This document shows positions 23,551-35,897 of a stretch of DNA of 64,000 nucleotides, in pieces. The stretch covers positions 29,056,796 through 29,120,795 of the forward strand of contig NC_091945.1 of the NCBI RefSeq assembly GCF_041260155.1, written 5' to 3'. The stretch's first letter is position 1. Every line of letters begins with the position of its first letter. The notes beneath the pieces are model-generated. The model was not told where the DNA came from. It was given only the letters and a program-made list of their open reading frames with translations, and made no database searches. The position numbers and the translations under genes are program-made. Origin of the DNA: Ptychodera flava. Taxonomy: Eukaryota; Hemichordata; Enteropneusta; Ptychoderidae.

Positions 23551-25644
23551 AATTTGAATGACGACACTGCGAGCAATCTACAAACCGAACATGACGCCAG
23601 TCAGAAAAGGAATGCTTTGTCCAAAATGACAAATTAGACTAAAATGCAAGCATGAAATAGTAACATACAGTTTATCAACTACTGTTTACAAGTTATCTAA
23701 TGACACCAACGTTCTCTGACAATACAAGTATTTTGTAAAAAGCTGAATAAAAGCCATTTCTGACTTCCATTGCAGGGAATTCAGACATTGTAATCACAAA
23801 TGATGACCAACTGTAACTTACCGTCCCCCTAATTGAAATATTTTGCCAGAATAGTAGACTAAAACGTGTTTATGATATTTAAACAAGCGAAATTTTCACT
23901 AGAAAAAATAACTTTCTTTCCAAAAGAATCAAACAAGACTGCTAAGTTACCAATTTGCTGCTGTACAGATAGCCTAATAGATCAGTCACTACCTTGAGTT
24001 CAAGAAATTACGATAAATTGAAGTGGTTTAAGTTAGCTGTGGAGACAAGAAGATCTGTACGTTGTCGCGTTTTGTAGCCAAAACATATCATACAAAACTT
24101 TTTCATTCATTGAATCAACTTGCACAATTTGAATTTTCATAGCAGCTTACGTTCATTAATACATGCAGCAAAACACAATAGAATGTTTTCGTATGTGGGC
24201 TCAAATATTGAAGCAATATTCGAACTTTGTGAAATCCACAGCGATACTCCAACAACCGTCTGCCATATCAAGGTAATGTAATGTAATGTAATAGAAATTT
24301 GAAGAGAATAAACAAGTAATTTTGGTATTAGCAGAAGCCAGTATAAATTCCCTAACATGAACTGGTTACAGGCAATGTCACTAAGCCGATTCACTGACGA
24401 CTTCACTCTCACAAAGACGCTTCATTAATAAGTCTGCACTATGGACCCATCGAAGACAGAGGCAAAGGATAATGGGAATTACGGTGGCCCCTACACGCCA
24501 CGGAACTCTATTACTTTTGAATATAAACTCTAATTTTTCTTGACAATATCTTTAATATTTGTAAGAGATTTTATTTCTCCATCGCAAACTTTTAATTTTG
24601 TACGAGCAACATTATCTTAACATTATCTTAACTTTAACTTCTCGAAAGTAATTTTAGTTTTAACAATAAAGAAAATATGTTTCTCAAAAGTATTTTTTAT
24701 TTTGTAAAACAAACGTAAAATTTTTTGAAGATAACAGACTCCCCTACACGTCATGGAAATTTATTACTTTTGAACATAAACTCATATTTCTTGACAATAT
24801 ATTTAATATTTGTAAGAAATTTTATTTCTCCACAGCAAACTTTTATTTCTGAACGGGGAAACTTTATTTTGGGGTAAACTGTTTTTAAAAACTTTTAACA
24901 AAAACACTTTAACTTTTAAAAATAACTTTAACTTTGAACAAAATATTTGTTTCTCAAAAACGATTTTTATTTCGAAAAGAAGTAAAAATTGTTCACAGCA
25001 AGAGTTGAAGATTTTTGCTGAGCGCGAACTGAGTTACTTAAATGACATAACCTTATGTCTTTAGAGCAGAAAACTTAAATTCTTAAAGAAAAGTTTTATT
25101 TTTCAAGAGTAAAATTAATTTCTTTATGGAAAAAAGATTTTCTCAGAGCAGCAAATTGAAATATAGTGAATAAAACTTTTTTCTCAACGGAGAGAAATTA
25201 TTTTCTGAAGACAACAAAACTAATTCCTTCAAGATATTTTCTACATATGAGTGTGGTTTAAGAATTTGGTAAAACTGAACTGAGAAAGAAGGAAAAAGGG
25301 ATGAAAAAGTCAAACTTACTTTTCTTCAGAGCGAAATTTATTCCTGAGAGGAGAAATATTTCATGTGAGGGCGCAATTACCTATAATGCATGGCAAACTC
25401 TTTCTAGCGAGAGTAAACATATTTTTGGGAAGAGTAAAACATTTTTCCGACGAGCAAAACTATTTTAACGGCGGCGGAAGTTAAAGTATCCCACCATACA
25501 ACACCCAAGTTCGATGACCCAGAGTCTCCGAGTTGGTAGCCGGTATCAGTTCGTGTTCGTGCCGGCTACATGGACGATCTGCTCTCCGAGACAACCATGA
25601 CTGACTTCATCAGCGATACGGGCACGCCAGCCCGGCCCTACCCT

Positions 25645-25980
25645 GCCTGCGTACGATGCTGTGTGTTGGGGCTGTATAACGCCGGGAACTCACAACATCG
25701 TACACAGGGCTACGGGCACGCGGGTCAGTTGCCACTTGTCTGAGTCCCCGAAGAATGGTTTTATGTTTGAGTGATTCGTCCTGACGGCAGACGGTGTGCG
25801 ACGGGACCGCATTGGGGTTCTTCATTAGCTCTGCATGGCATAGCCCTGCGTACAGGTCTGTGTGTTCCCGGCGTTATTCGCCCGGAACACACAGACCTGT
25901 ATGCAGGGCTATGCATGGCAGGGCTGTGTGTTACCGGCGTTATACAGTCTCCCACCACATAACACCGGTAACACACAGCC
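25645..25980. repeat. Cluster of nested hairpins in the left arm of the palindrome
   Basis: Three consecutive stem-loops (about 25645-25703, 25852-25898 and 25919-25980) share a core design: GTGTGTTxCCGGCGTTAT, a short spacer, then its inverse ATAACGCCGG-AACACAC. The outer stems differ (CGTACGATGCT, CAGGTC, GGCT). Mirror copies occur in the right arm near 26344-26410 and 26555-26615. The shared core with changing outer stems suggests amplification of small palindromic units inside the element. Confidence 0.75.
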
Positions 25981-26635
25981 AATGTGTGTGATATTCATCT
26001 TTTCTAAGAGGAGAAGCCAGATTCGTAATTTATAGAAACTGAAACTGAACCGAGCCCGCCAGATTTGACCACAGTCGCGGACTGGTTTTGACTTTCACGT
26101 GTGGTTTGCGGGGTCAAAAACGTGAAAGTCAACCAGCCCGTAAAAGGCATATCCCGTCCGAAAACACCACAGCTGTGGACCCACAACTACTGTATTGAAC
26201 CACGCTCGACTGTGGTCAAATCTGGCGGGCCAGGTTCAGTTTCAGTCGAAGACTCTATCAATTACGAATCTGGCTTATAGAAAAGATGACTATCACACAA
26301 CATAACATTAACAACACAGCAACTGATGAAGGAATAGCTCTGCATGGCAGGGCTGTGTGTTACCGGCGTTATGTGGTGGGAGGCCGTATAACGCCGGTAA
26401 CACACAGCCCATGAATGAAGGAACCCAATGCGGTCCATCCCGTCGCACAACGTCTGCAGTTAGGACGAATCACTCAAACTCAAAACCGTTCTTCGGGGAC
26501 TCGGACAAGTGGCAACTGTTGAACTGACTCGTTTGCGTGCCCGTGCCCATAGCACTGCGTACGATGCTGTATGTTCCCGGCGTTATACGGCCCCAACACA
26601 CAGCATCGTACGCAGGCAGGGTAGGGCCGGGCTAG

Positions 26636-26703
26636 CTGCAGTACAGTACGGCAAACCGTCCGACCCAAATACCAAGGTAAAACCTAGAGGTACTGTACTG
26701 CAG
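26636..26703. mobile_element. 68-bp inverted-repeat insertion in the right arm
   Basis: It interrupts the match between the two arms of the palindrome. Its ends are CTGCAGTACAGTAC and GTACTGTACTGCAG. The 14-bp host sequence TAGGGCCGGGCTAG is present on both sides (26622-26635 and 26705-26718) but only once in the left arm. It is either a tiny element with an unusually long target duplication or a replication-slippage product. Confidence 0.6.
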
Positions 26704-28559
26704 CTAGGGCCGGGCTAGCGTGCCTGTATCGCCGATGAAGTCAGTCATGGTTGTCTCGGAGACTCTGGGTCATCGAACTTGGGTGTTGTATGGTGGGATA
26801 CTTTAACTTCCGCCGCCGTTAAAATAAAGTTTTGCTCGTCGGAAAAATGTTTTACTCTTCCCCAAAATATGTTTAGCTACTCTCGCTAGAAAGAGTTTGC
26901 TATGCATTACAGGTAATTGCGCCCTCACATGAAATATTTCTCCTCTCAGAAATAAATTTCGCTCTGAAGAAAAGTAAGTTTGACTTTTCATCCTTCCTTT
27001 TCGTTTTTTCTCAGTTCAGTTTTACCAAATTCTTAAACCACACTCATATGTAGAAAATATATCTTGAAAGAATTAGTTTTGTTGTCTTCAGAAAATAGTT
27101 TCTCGCCATTGAGAAAAAAGTTTTATTCTCTGTATTTCAATTTGCTGCTCTGAGAAAATCTTTTTTCCATAAAGAAATTAATTTTACTCTTGGAAAAATA
27201 AAACTTTTCTTTAAGAATTTAAGTTTTCTGCTCTAAAGACATAGGGTTATGTCATTTAAGTAACTCAGTTCGTGCTTAGCAAAAATCTTCAACTCTTTGC
27301 TGTGAACAATTTTTACTTCTTTTCGAATAAAAACGCTTTTGAGAAACAGATATTTTGTTCAAAGTTAAAGTTATTTTTTAAAAGCTGAAGTGTTTTTGTT
27401 AAAAGTTTTTAAAAACAGTTTACCCCAAAAATAAAGTTTCCCCGTTCAGAAATAAAAGTTTGCTGTGGAGAAATAAAATTTCTTACAAATATTAAATATA
27501 TTGTTAAGAAATATGACTTTATGTTCAAAAGTAATAAATTTCCATGACGTGTAGGGGAGTTTGTTATCTTGAAAAATTTTTACTTTTGTTTTACAAAATA
27601 AAAAATACTTTTGTGAAACATATTTTGTTTATGGTTAAAACTAAAAATACTTTCGAGAAGTTAAAGTTAAGATAATGTTAAGATAATGTTGCCCGTACAA
27701 AATTAAAAGTTTGCGTTGGAGAAATAAAATCTCTTACAAATATCAAAGATATTGTCAAGAAAAATTAGAGTTTATATTCAAAAGTAATAGAGTTCCGTGG
27801 CGTGTAGGGGCCACCGTAGGGAATTGATGTGCATGAAAGTACCAAGTTTTCAAAGCATCATTCTTTCAACAGGTAATCAATTTGATACCGTTAGACCATG
27901 GCTACTATATTGGGCTAACGGTGGTGATACACGTCCGCGTTGTCGCTGCCATTTCAATTTTTCCACTATTCGCAACCTCTTTATTTCATAAATCGTATTC
28001 AAAATACAGCTGAATTCATGCATGCAGAATGATTTTATAATTAATGAAGTCACGGCATGGGTATGAGCTTCCTGGTATAATTTATTGCAGCAAGTTTGTT
28101 TCAGCTGTACATTTGAAATGTAATCACCGAATTTAGTTTTTTCTCATTGTGCTGTATTTAAATTACATGAATTTTTGAAAGCTTATGTGACTTATGATTT
28201 CAAGAGTACATTCAAACACAAACATTACTGCTTGAGTACATTCAACACGTATAGCCGTGGTTTTAAAGAGTTTGGGCGATTTGTATTAGACCATCTTAGT
28301 GTCAAGTCTGTTCTTCATAGTATTCAAAGTGGCAGGGAGTGATTTATCGATGTAAGAGAACGAAACATTGAGGTAAATGTCTATGATCTGATGGTACCAG
28401 CTGATGAAAACGTATTGTGAACAAAACTACCAGGCTGTTGATTGTGCACACAGGATATACTTGAATGAAGCGCGCCAAAAAAAAATGCAACTAAATGGTA
28501 CAATTCGTGGCTGGCATGATACATTTTAGAAAGGTATGAGACCGTGTCGAAATTCAAAA

Positions 28560-28678
28560 ACGGAATGACCCCCCCCTATTGAGCATTTCAAAAACATTGT
28601 GAACCCATCACCAAAGTCAAAAACAGATTGACACCCCATTAATCCACCGCCCCAAGGCCGAAGAAACTGACCAGTCCC
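28560..28678. mobile_element. Truncated Harbinger-like element end
   Basis: The right end CCAGTCCC, followed by TTA, reads inward GGGACTGGTCAGTTTCTTCGG and then CCCCA-rich subterminal DNA, the same style as the TIRs at 5498 and 7269 but a different family. No left end is found. It sits exactly where the glycosyltransferase coding sequence is lost in duplication copy 2. Confidence 0.45.
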
Positions 28679-28685
28679 TTATTTA

Positions 28686-28815
28686 GTACAGTAGACATCA
28701 ACACCAGCTTGTTTTGCAAGTGCTGATTAATACTTAGTATTTCTCCTTTCGCAGTCCCCATTCATCGTTGAGTATCAAGAAATTCCCATCAAAATGGAAT
28801 ACATCTTCAGTGGGA
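28686..28815 (-). pseudogene. Remnant of GT4 glycosyltransferase exon (copy D)
   Basis: The - strand retains LILNDEWG and, displaced, GVDVYCT, equivalent to the start of the main exon of gene A. It also keeps the upstream intronic ATTCCATTTTG that precedes gene A's acceptor. The KGG loop is disrupted by small deletions and a stop, and everything after about codon 50 is missing. This is the decayed counterpart of gene A in the second segmental duplicate. Confidence 0.8.
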
Positions 28816-30369
28816 TGTTCTTCAGAACTGTGAAACAGGTGCATTTGCAAATGAAACTGATCGCGCTTAATTTTGTGAGCGCGAATTATCGACGACAAAA
28901 ATATGATTTGAAATTCTAAAACCCGATAAATTGATTAAATGGGCTGTTTTTGATTTGAAGAAAATAATCAAAGAAACATCTGAACGATGTTTCAACATCA
29001 CGCATATGCACTATTTCCATATATCGTGTTAGCAAATTTGTGTACTACGGATTAGAGTTAAAACCATTTCCACTTCACTCCATGAGTTTTGTTCGTAACA
29101 TGCGTTTTTTAACCATTCCTGGCCTATAAAGACATTGTCTGTACCAGTTTTTGTGAATTAATTCCAATTCTATATTTGCATTCCTCTGTCGCTATAAAGC
29201 GAGGTCTTTCGGACTTTGACACATTACAACATCGCGCCAGCTCGTGTATACCTTGCAGGTCGGTCAGTGTATGCGGTCGGTTAAAACAATGTGTGTACTC
29301 ATTTGCACAGGAGTACTCCTGCGCTCTTGATATAAAAATAGAAATGTATGCTATTATCTCATAGGGTCATCAGCAATATCGCAATTACCCTAGTTTGACC
29401 TTTGCCATGTAAATACAAAGTATATGAAAAAGGTCGATAAGTTTAGATTATTCACTTCAGAATATTTAAGAGAAACACATTAAAGTATAACTCCGGAACT
29501 GCTATTCGGTAGAGATAATGCTTGTTTTTATAACAAAAGTGATTATTACGCTGTAATGATTACTTGTACGAATTTGAACCAAAATGAAAAAGGAACCGTA
29601 CTGGCCTGATCACTGCACAATTCTTATCATGTACTTTGTTCGGCAGTATCTCGATGGGGCTACAGTTCCTTGACGATAAAAGTATTGACTATGTGTTTGT
29701 ATACCACCAGCCTGCTGAGTGGCTAACTTGTTGACAGCGCTCTGACGTCATTACATGTAAAACCATAAAAGCTGTCCAATGGTGCAGACGCAGAGTGATG
29801 GTGTCATAAATGCTGTACACCAGTTTCAGCACAGCCACTTACCATCCAATACAGTCCAAACGATACTGAAACTGAACTTACTTGAACTCGTTTTGAAGAC
29901 TTCCAGTTGCTTTTCCGTTGCGCCAGATTATGTATTGCGGGTAAAAATAATAAAAAACATTCACCATGAAGCTGCACTTTGCCGATGTCAACACCATCAT
30001 AATATGGAGGAAAGAGTTTAAAGTTGCAATAAGTGTTTTATGATTCTTTTGATTACCTTTATGAAACAATGTCAGTCTTAAGGTTGGTTAGTGAAGAAGA
30101 ACACATAGAACGTGTACAAGCACATTTAGGACAAAGTGTTGGATGGCTAGCTCTACAGAGATTGCAAACACCAAAGGAAAACAAAAACGAATCTCGGATA
30201 TGGAGAGGGTAATGACGATGTCTGTCTCCATCAACATGATAAAAACATCCATCAAAATACTTGAGTGTCTGGGTGTTTGGTAATTGCATGCACGACATAT
30301 CTGTATCAAAATCGAAAGATTTTTCAAGGCCACAGTAAAATTGAGAGAAGGGGATTGGGAGGGTCATGT

Positions 30370-30490
30370 TTAACAATTTTTTTAAAGAAGAGGGTCATAT
30401 TTTAGAAAGGGGAATGGGGACAACATTTCAAATCGAGGACATGCTCCGATTTCCACCGTCCACCCCTCATAATGAATGGAAGCTTCGTTT
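30370..30490. mobile_element. Possible Harbinger-like terminal remnant
   Basis: Read on the - strand, CATTCATTATGAGGGGTGGAC followed by a GGAAAT-type segment is a diverged relative of the TIR (TTCAGTTATTATGGCC then GGGGTGGACC) seen at 5498 and 7269. The other end was not found. The 105-codon open frame to its left (30059-30376, -) has no recognisable family. Confidence 0.25.
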
Positions 30491-30499
30491 ATGGTTAAT

Positions 30500-32865
30500 G
30501 ATATGATCTTCGTAAAATTTATAGACCCTATTGGTTAAGTTACCTTCCGTTCATGCCAATAGCTTGCTAGAAAGAAAGAAGGATATACTGTCAGCGGAAA
30601 TGGTTGCAGTCACTACGCAGGTAGGTGGTTTAGGGAAAGAGGGGGAGGGTACAAGGAAAATAGCGTCACGTTTACTACTTTAACGACTGGTAACAAACCT
30701 CTCATATTATTTTGACGGAACTAATTTATTTTCGTCTGATTTTTTGACTTCGTCCAGTAATAAATAATAGCTACTTACCTTTTTGTTATTTTAAGATCTT
30801 ATTCTACGTCATGTTTATGAAGTTTGTGAAAAGGCTAAAATTTATAAATTAGTTCCGGTACTGTGAAATATATTCAAAATGGTACCATGAAAATATATGC
30901 ACATATTAAGCATTCTTTGTGATACGTAAATGAGGTCTGGATGTTTAGTATGAAACTTGATGGCAATAAAATGTTGAAAAAACTAAAGAAATATACAGAC
31001 AACTCAACAACCGAAATTTTAGGACAATTCTTTTACATTTTAAAATTCATTTGTTATCCATGTAATCGTCGACCTTAGAAGCTATCTGTTGTGCTTTTGA
31101 GAAAAAAATCTTGCAGGCAGATAGCTAAACTAAAATCAGAGCGAAACTTAACTTGCGACAGTTCTTTTACAGTTTAAACAAGTTCATATCTTTAGATGTA
31201 AAGGTCGACTTCAGAAGCTATTTAATTCGTTGTGTTTTTGTTTAATTAACAAAACGCATCTGGTCTATCATTAATTATATACTAATTCATAAAAGCATTA
31301 TTGAATGGACTATGTCATGATATCATGTTAGGGCTCGTGGGAAATTACAACTAAAACTGTAAACGTTACTTACCGCATCAAGGGAAACGGCGTAGCTTTA
31401 CTTCGACAATCGTAAGCGAATTTCTTTAGCTTTGCTCACAACTATCATTTTGCCAACTTATTTACTTTCCGGCTAATCTTAATTTTTGCCAAAAGTTTGC
31501 AAAACGGTGTTCGTCATCTGGTATAATTTCCCATTGATTATGATTGCTTCATGTAAAAAAGGCGCCATATTATCGCTGATGGCTATATTACAATTGTTTT
31601 TGAAAAAGATAAATTTATTCCAACATATATATATGTAAACAAATAAGCAAATAAAACAAAGCTACATAACTTTGAATGTATCAAGCGTTTGAACAAAATT
31701 ACAATGTGACTTGTCTGAAAAAAATCAGTCATTTAACTAAAAAGATCATCAATAAATGCATTCAGGACGCATCCTTCTCCTTCAAGTATTACACTTGGCT
31801 TGTTACAATTTTAAACAGCAGGTACTAAGAAGAGCGCCCTCCCTTTTGATGAGGGGAAATTAAACCAAATCTTTTAGAAATACGCTGAGCTATCGACTAT
31901 TGATTACAAGCAATATGTACGTAAACCGGGTGTTGAATTGTAGATCTCTCTTGCCTACGGGTCTCCTTTTTGACCTAATTTTTCCTGTACATGTCAAAGA
32001 CCTTGATGTCAACAGATGGACTCTACATTAACACAGCTAGCGATGTTTGGTTGCTAATTTTTGTTGAGTTTTCTGCGTAAAGTTACAGGTTCTTGACTTG
32101 AAAGCAAGGAATATGTAAATTTTTGTCCAGTTTTGGCGACTGCAAGTTCTGCTTACAGAAATTGGTCGCTAAAAATTGCAGCATATTTTTTATTTATCAT
32201 TTTCCTCGTTTTTGTCTTTTTTTAGAATATATGTTTGAGAATATAAAATTAATTTTTCATTGACGAATTTCACGTTTATTTAAGAACTTGCCTTCAAATT
32301 TTCATTGACTTCTCAAAGTGCCATAACGTCTTGCTTCTAATAAGTCTATAAACTTGATCTAGACGTGGAAACGTTTGAAATTCTCAAATTCTTCATGTAT
32401 CGGCAGATAACTGACCGTTCAGAACCTTATAACAGTATCTAACACGTAATCAGTACAAGTAGAACATTTAAGAATAGGTCAATCGATACCCTTTATTTGA
32501 AAAGTCTGTCAAAACTCTTTCAAAGTCTGACTTTCTCATTCCCGTGCTATTTGTCTCTCTTTAAGTACGCGCGCGTGGGTCTGTCCTTCTTTCTGTCTGT
32601 CTGTCTCTGCCTTAGTCCTTCTGGCGTTAGGTTTTACTTCAAAATCGAATTATTCATACAATGACGTATTTCCTTTTAAATCCATTCTAAACGCTGTACG
32701 TATTATTGGATCATGGATAGGTGTGATTGATTATCCTACAAAGCTCATACTACTTACACTAGTTTTCTACTTAATAGTTACATTCACATTAATGTATTAT
32801 TAACAGATTCATTGCTATGAGGGAATGCGCGTAAGGGAAAGAGATTCAGACTATCAATTTTTCGT
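30500..32865. other. AT-rich stretch, nothing recognised
   Basis: No exon, TIR pair or tandem repeat that I can support. Short homopolymer-rich and CTGT-rich segments occur near 32580-32610. Confidence 0.3.
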
Positions 32866-32869
32866 CTAC

Positions 32870-33030
32870 CACTTGTAGGGTCCACTAAGAAGCTTTTGTG
32901 AAAATTCACAATTTAATTTTCCAAAAAGAGCTAGCACAGTAACTTGATTTTGAAAGCAAATGGTGTAAATTTTCCTTGCGGAGGGTTTGAGAAAACGTTT
33001 TCGTTTTTTCAAGGGCGTACTACCTTAAAA
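32870..33030 (+). repeat. Partial copy of the dispersed MITE-like repeat
   Basis: Ends in GGGCGTACTACCTTAAAA, matching the end CGCATACTACCTTAAAA of the repeat at 35898-36268. It is preceded by a similar TTTTCCTTG-GGAGGGTTTGAG segment. Only about 160 bp are recognisable. Confidence 0.5.
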
Positions 33031-34004
33031 GTAATGTCATAATAGTTCAACAATTCTCGAAGGAGGACGATTAGAAACATGGAGGATACTAATTATGTAT
33101 CTATTGGTATTTGCGTGCTAATGATGCTTCAGAAAGAGTGACTGTTGTTTCCGTTATAAAGCAAAATTTCACAGTTGACTTTTTATCATTCATAAAAATT
33201 AGCAACAACGACAGCAATATACCCTAAAAACTTTCACTGAAATTGGGGCACATGATATGCTCTTCTAGCAGCTGTATTACTGTTCGTTTTTTGGTTACTT
33301 GATTTTCTTTCACTCGTCTTGGCCTGATGAGAGATACTGGGAATCTTCAAAGCATCGACTACACGAGACGTTCAGAGTTCGTTGTTACTACATCGACTTT
33401 TCTTGTTACACGATCTTGACAGGTGATATCACCCAAGATACGCTTCTTCCATTGTCTAAATATCTTGGGTTACTAGTTGACCCTTCTGACCTCCCCGAGT
33501 CCTTTTTATTCTTCCTGCCTCGTCCGTTGTAACCCCGTCCCATACTGTTTTAGAAAGTTGTTTTGAACGTCATCTTTTAGGTGTGGCTTTCATGTTTGAT
33601 CATATGATAGATATGAATTAAAGATAAAATGATACATCCAACCATAAGGGAATGCAGTTCTTGATCTTGAATTGAAATGTCATAATTAATAATTATACGT
33701 CATTGTGACACGTTGCACACCCATCACGTGAAATTCTCATTATCCTTCATTAAGTGTTGACTACATTCATCACTCTTAATATGATTCAATATATTCTTCT
33801 TTCGTCCAGACTTCGTAAAAATCCTCGTAAAAGTAATTAGCGTTTTTATGCATTTGCAGCCAATATGGGTTTCTTGCTTATCGGCTTATCATTGAGATTT
33901 TGTTGTTTTAATTGATGATTTTGTGCTTTGCTTGTGCCGATGACGACTAGGTATGTAAACCTTTGTGTGAGAATACCTTTGTAACATCTGTTACATTCCG
34001 TACT

Positions 34005-35265
34005 CTATCTTAAAGAAAATAACCGAATTATAGGCTCAAAGATGGGAGGGTTGCACATATTTTTGAATTCCTCATGTGACTTCATTGATGCTGTGTATTC
34101 TATCAATTTGCGTTTCAATTCTTGGGCCAAGTCGAAGGTTTTGTCGTAATTAAGGAGAGCGTCGGTGATTGCCTTTCTCCATTCCTCAATGTCAGATGAT
34201 TTGGAGAAGTCATTGATTCCCACGTTGACAACAACAGACTTTGCTTCAGAGGGGAACTTCTTCCTCAGAAGTTCCGCTAAGCCAGACTGCTTGGTGATCA
34301 GTGTTGGTATACCGACTGCCATGGCTTCAAGACCAACCAAACCGAATGGCTCAGTTCTAGACGCCATGATGCAAAGATGGCTCTGTTGGAGATCTACTCG
34401 AATCTCATCGTGTGATCCATACGGATACAGCTTAACATCAAGATAACGGCTGCTGATATTTTTCTTGAGGAATTTCATCGTTTCTTCTTGTTCCCCCTCG
34501 GGTACACCACGGATCACCCAGACCAGGGAGGTCTTCTGTTCATCGTACAGAGCTGCTGTTACCTTACTTAGAGCCGATGCGACCAGATCGTATCCTTTCA
34601 GCTTTTCAACCCCTTTAATTCGACCAAATGTTATCACTCTCATTCGACTGATGGTCTGCGATGGTTTCTTCATTTCGACGTCGAAGAACTGTTGCTCGGG
34701 TCTAGGCACATACTCGAAGTGTCGTGGCTCCCTCGGCAAAGCACGAAATTTATTCTGGAAGTGATCGAAAATCCTTGGCCCCACGCTGAAAACGGCGTCA
34801 GCATTCGATGCTGCCACAAGGATCTTACTTTCGTCTTCTTGCACTCTCTCGGGAGGCTTGTCTTCGTATATGTCGATGTCTTCGGGGATCACGTGATTAA
34901 AGAGGAAGACGCTTGCAGATGGAAATAGCTTTTTGATTTCGAACACGGCATCATTGGTGATTGGAACATGACCAATGACGACCTTGACATTTTTCAGCTT
35001 GCGAAGCTTCGGGAAGTAAGCTCTGTGTAGAATGAACCACGCAAGATCTGGAACTTTGTATTTTTCAGTGAGATTAGGATTGATAGTCGGCGTTATCAAC
35101 TTAATGCCCTTCTCTTCTGCGTCTTTCTCGTCTGCATCGCTGGCATCCAGCACAGTGCTGAAAACTTCAACACCACTTTCCTTAGCAAGGCACGAAATCT
35201 CACGATGAACGGTCGATACACCGCCCTTACTTGTTCCCCACTCGTCATTGATTATTAAGACTTTC
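34005..35265 (-). CDS. GT4-type glycosyltransferase B, main exon
   Basis: Paralogue of gene A with 419 codons; the stop TAG is at 34005-34007. The exon starts after the strong acceptor CTCTTCCTCTCATTTGCAG, one base before AAA in KVLIINDEWG. Its N-terminal domain has VLIINDEWGTSKGGVST (glycine loop), NVKVVIGHVPITND, LFNHVIPEDI and SVGPRIFDHF. The C-terminal domain has RVITFGRIKGVEKLKGYD and CIMASRTEPFGLVGLEA with the E-x7-E nucleotide-sugar motif, then GIPTLITKQSGLAELL. All blocks conserved in gene A are intact, so it is probably functional. With the exon at 36317-36375 the protein is 439 residues, cytosolic by lack of signal peptide or membrane helices. Open frame upstream of 35265 is intron. 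Substrate unknown. Confidence 0.93.
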
Positions 35266-35897
35266 CTGCAAATGAGAGGAAGAGCCAGCTTCGATAAGAG
35301 GTTCGTGTGACTTTGAACTTGAATTATTTCCCTAAAGATGATAGTAAATGGGGGAAGACGTTTGCCATTGAACGTCGGGCATAATGAAAGCGAAAGGCAT
35401 GACACTTCATTTCGCGTTGACTACACCATTTGTCATTCTTGCTGAATGTGATGGGACGAGATGGTTTCGCGTCTAGAGGGAAGCTCCACCACATGTGTGA
35501 ATAACTTATAAGTGTTAAACAGCTGTCAGAAACTAAAGTAAATGAGAAACAGTATAAAGTTACAAGAACACTGAATTCATGGAATGATTATCAAACATCG
35601 ATTCCTACTAAATGGATTTTGCTTTTTGCAAGGGTGATATTCATGTGTAAAACCATAAATTGTCCCTAAGTTAGCCGGCTTCATTTATCAATTACGGAAA
35701 TTGAAAAATAAACTGGAAGATAAACGATACGTAGGTTCTAAAAGCATGATTGTTTGAAATTTTTAAAGTTAATATTGAATAGTAAAATGCAGTGTGTTCA
35801 TCAACTCTTCAAAAACAATGAAACGTCGAGTGGTCGATGGATGAAAATCACGCCAGGAGCTTCATTTCAACAAACGTGATTGTCACACTGAGCGAAA

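Larger units (their letters stand above)
24480..27818. mobile_element. Giant palindromic foldback element, 3.3 kb
   Basis: Two arms of about 1.6 kb are inverted copies of each other over almost their whole length, centred near 26145. Ends read TACGGTGGCCCCTACACGCC inward on both sides. They are flanked by a 6-bp duplication GGGAAT (24474-24479 and 27819-27824). The outer 1 kb of each arm is AT-rich and contains a tandem repeat of about 253 bp (CCCCTACACG at 24488 and 24741, mirrored on the right). The inner 1.3 kb is GC-richer and carries nested hairpins. No open frame resembles a transposase. The superfamily is unresolved; 6-bp duplications occur in a few DNA transposon groups. Confidence 0.9.
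23550..29800 (-). repeat. Segmental duplication, copy 2 (gene lost)
   Basis: Diverged second copy of 17390-21720, split by the palindromic element at 24480-27818. Outside the insert it follows copy 1 block by block. The stretch that should hold about 1.2 kb of glycosyltransferase coding sequence (between about 28480 and 28690) is missing. In its place is a Harbinger-like end, and only the first codons of the exon survive. Confidence 0.8.

Noticed and set aside
25645-26615. CRISPR-like reading of the repeated hairpins
   Set aside because: Spacing is irregular, the repeats are palindromic modules mirrored in both arms, and the DNA is eukaryotic.
25600-26990. Many short frames in the centre of the palindrome
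   Set aside because: They occur as mirror pairs on both strands because the DNA is palindromic, and none resembles a protein family.
28686-28815. Functional short glycosyltransferase exon
   Set aside because: The reading frame is disrupted soon after NDEWG and the rest of the enzyme is missing.
33299-33532. 77-codon + strand frame
   Set aside because: No family resemblance, no convincing splice context and ordinary length for chance in this DNA.
35266-35405. N-terminal extension of the glycosyltransferase B open frame
   Set aside because: A strong splice acceptor lies at 35266-35284 and a phase-matched first exon exists at 36317-36375, so this part is intron.
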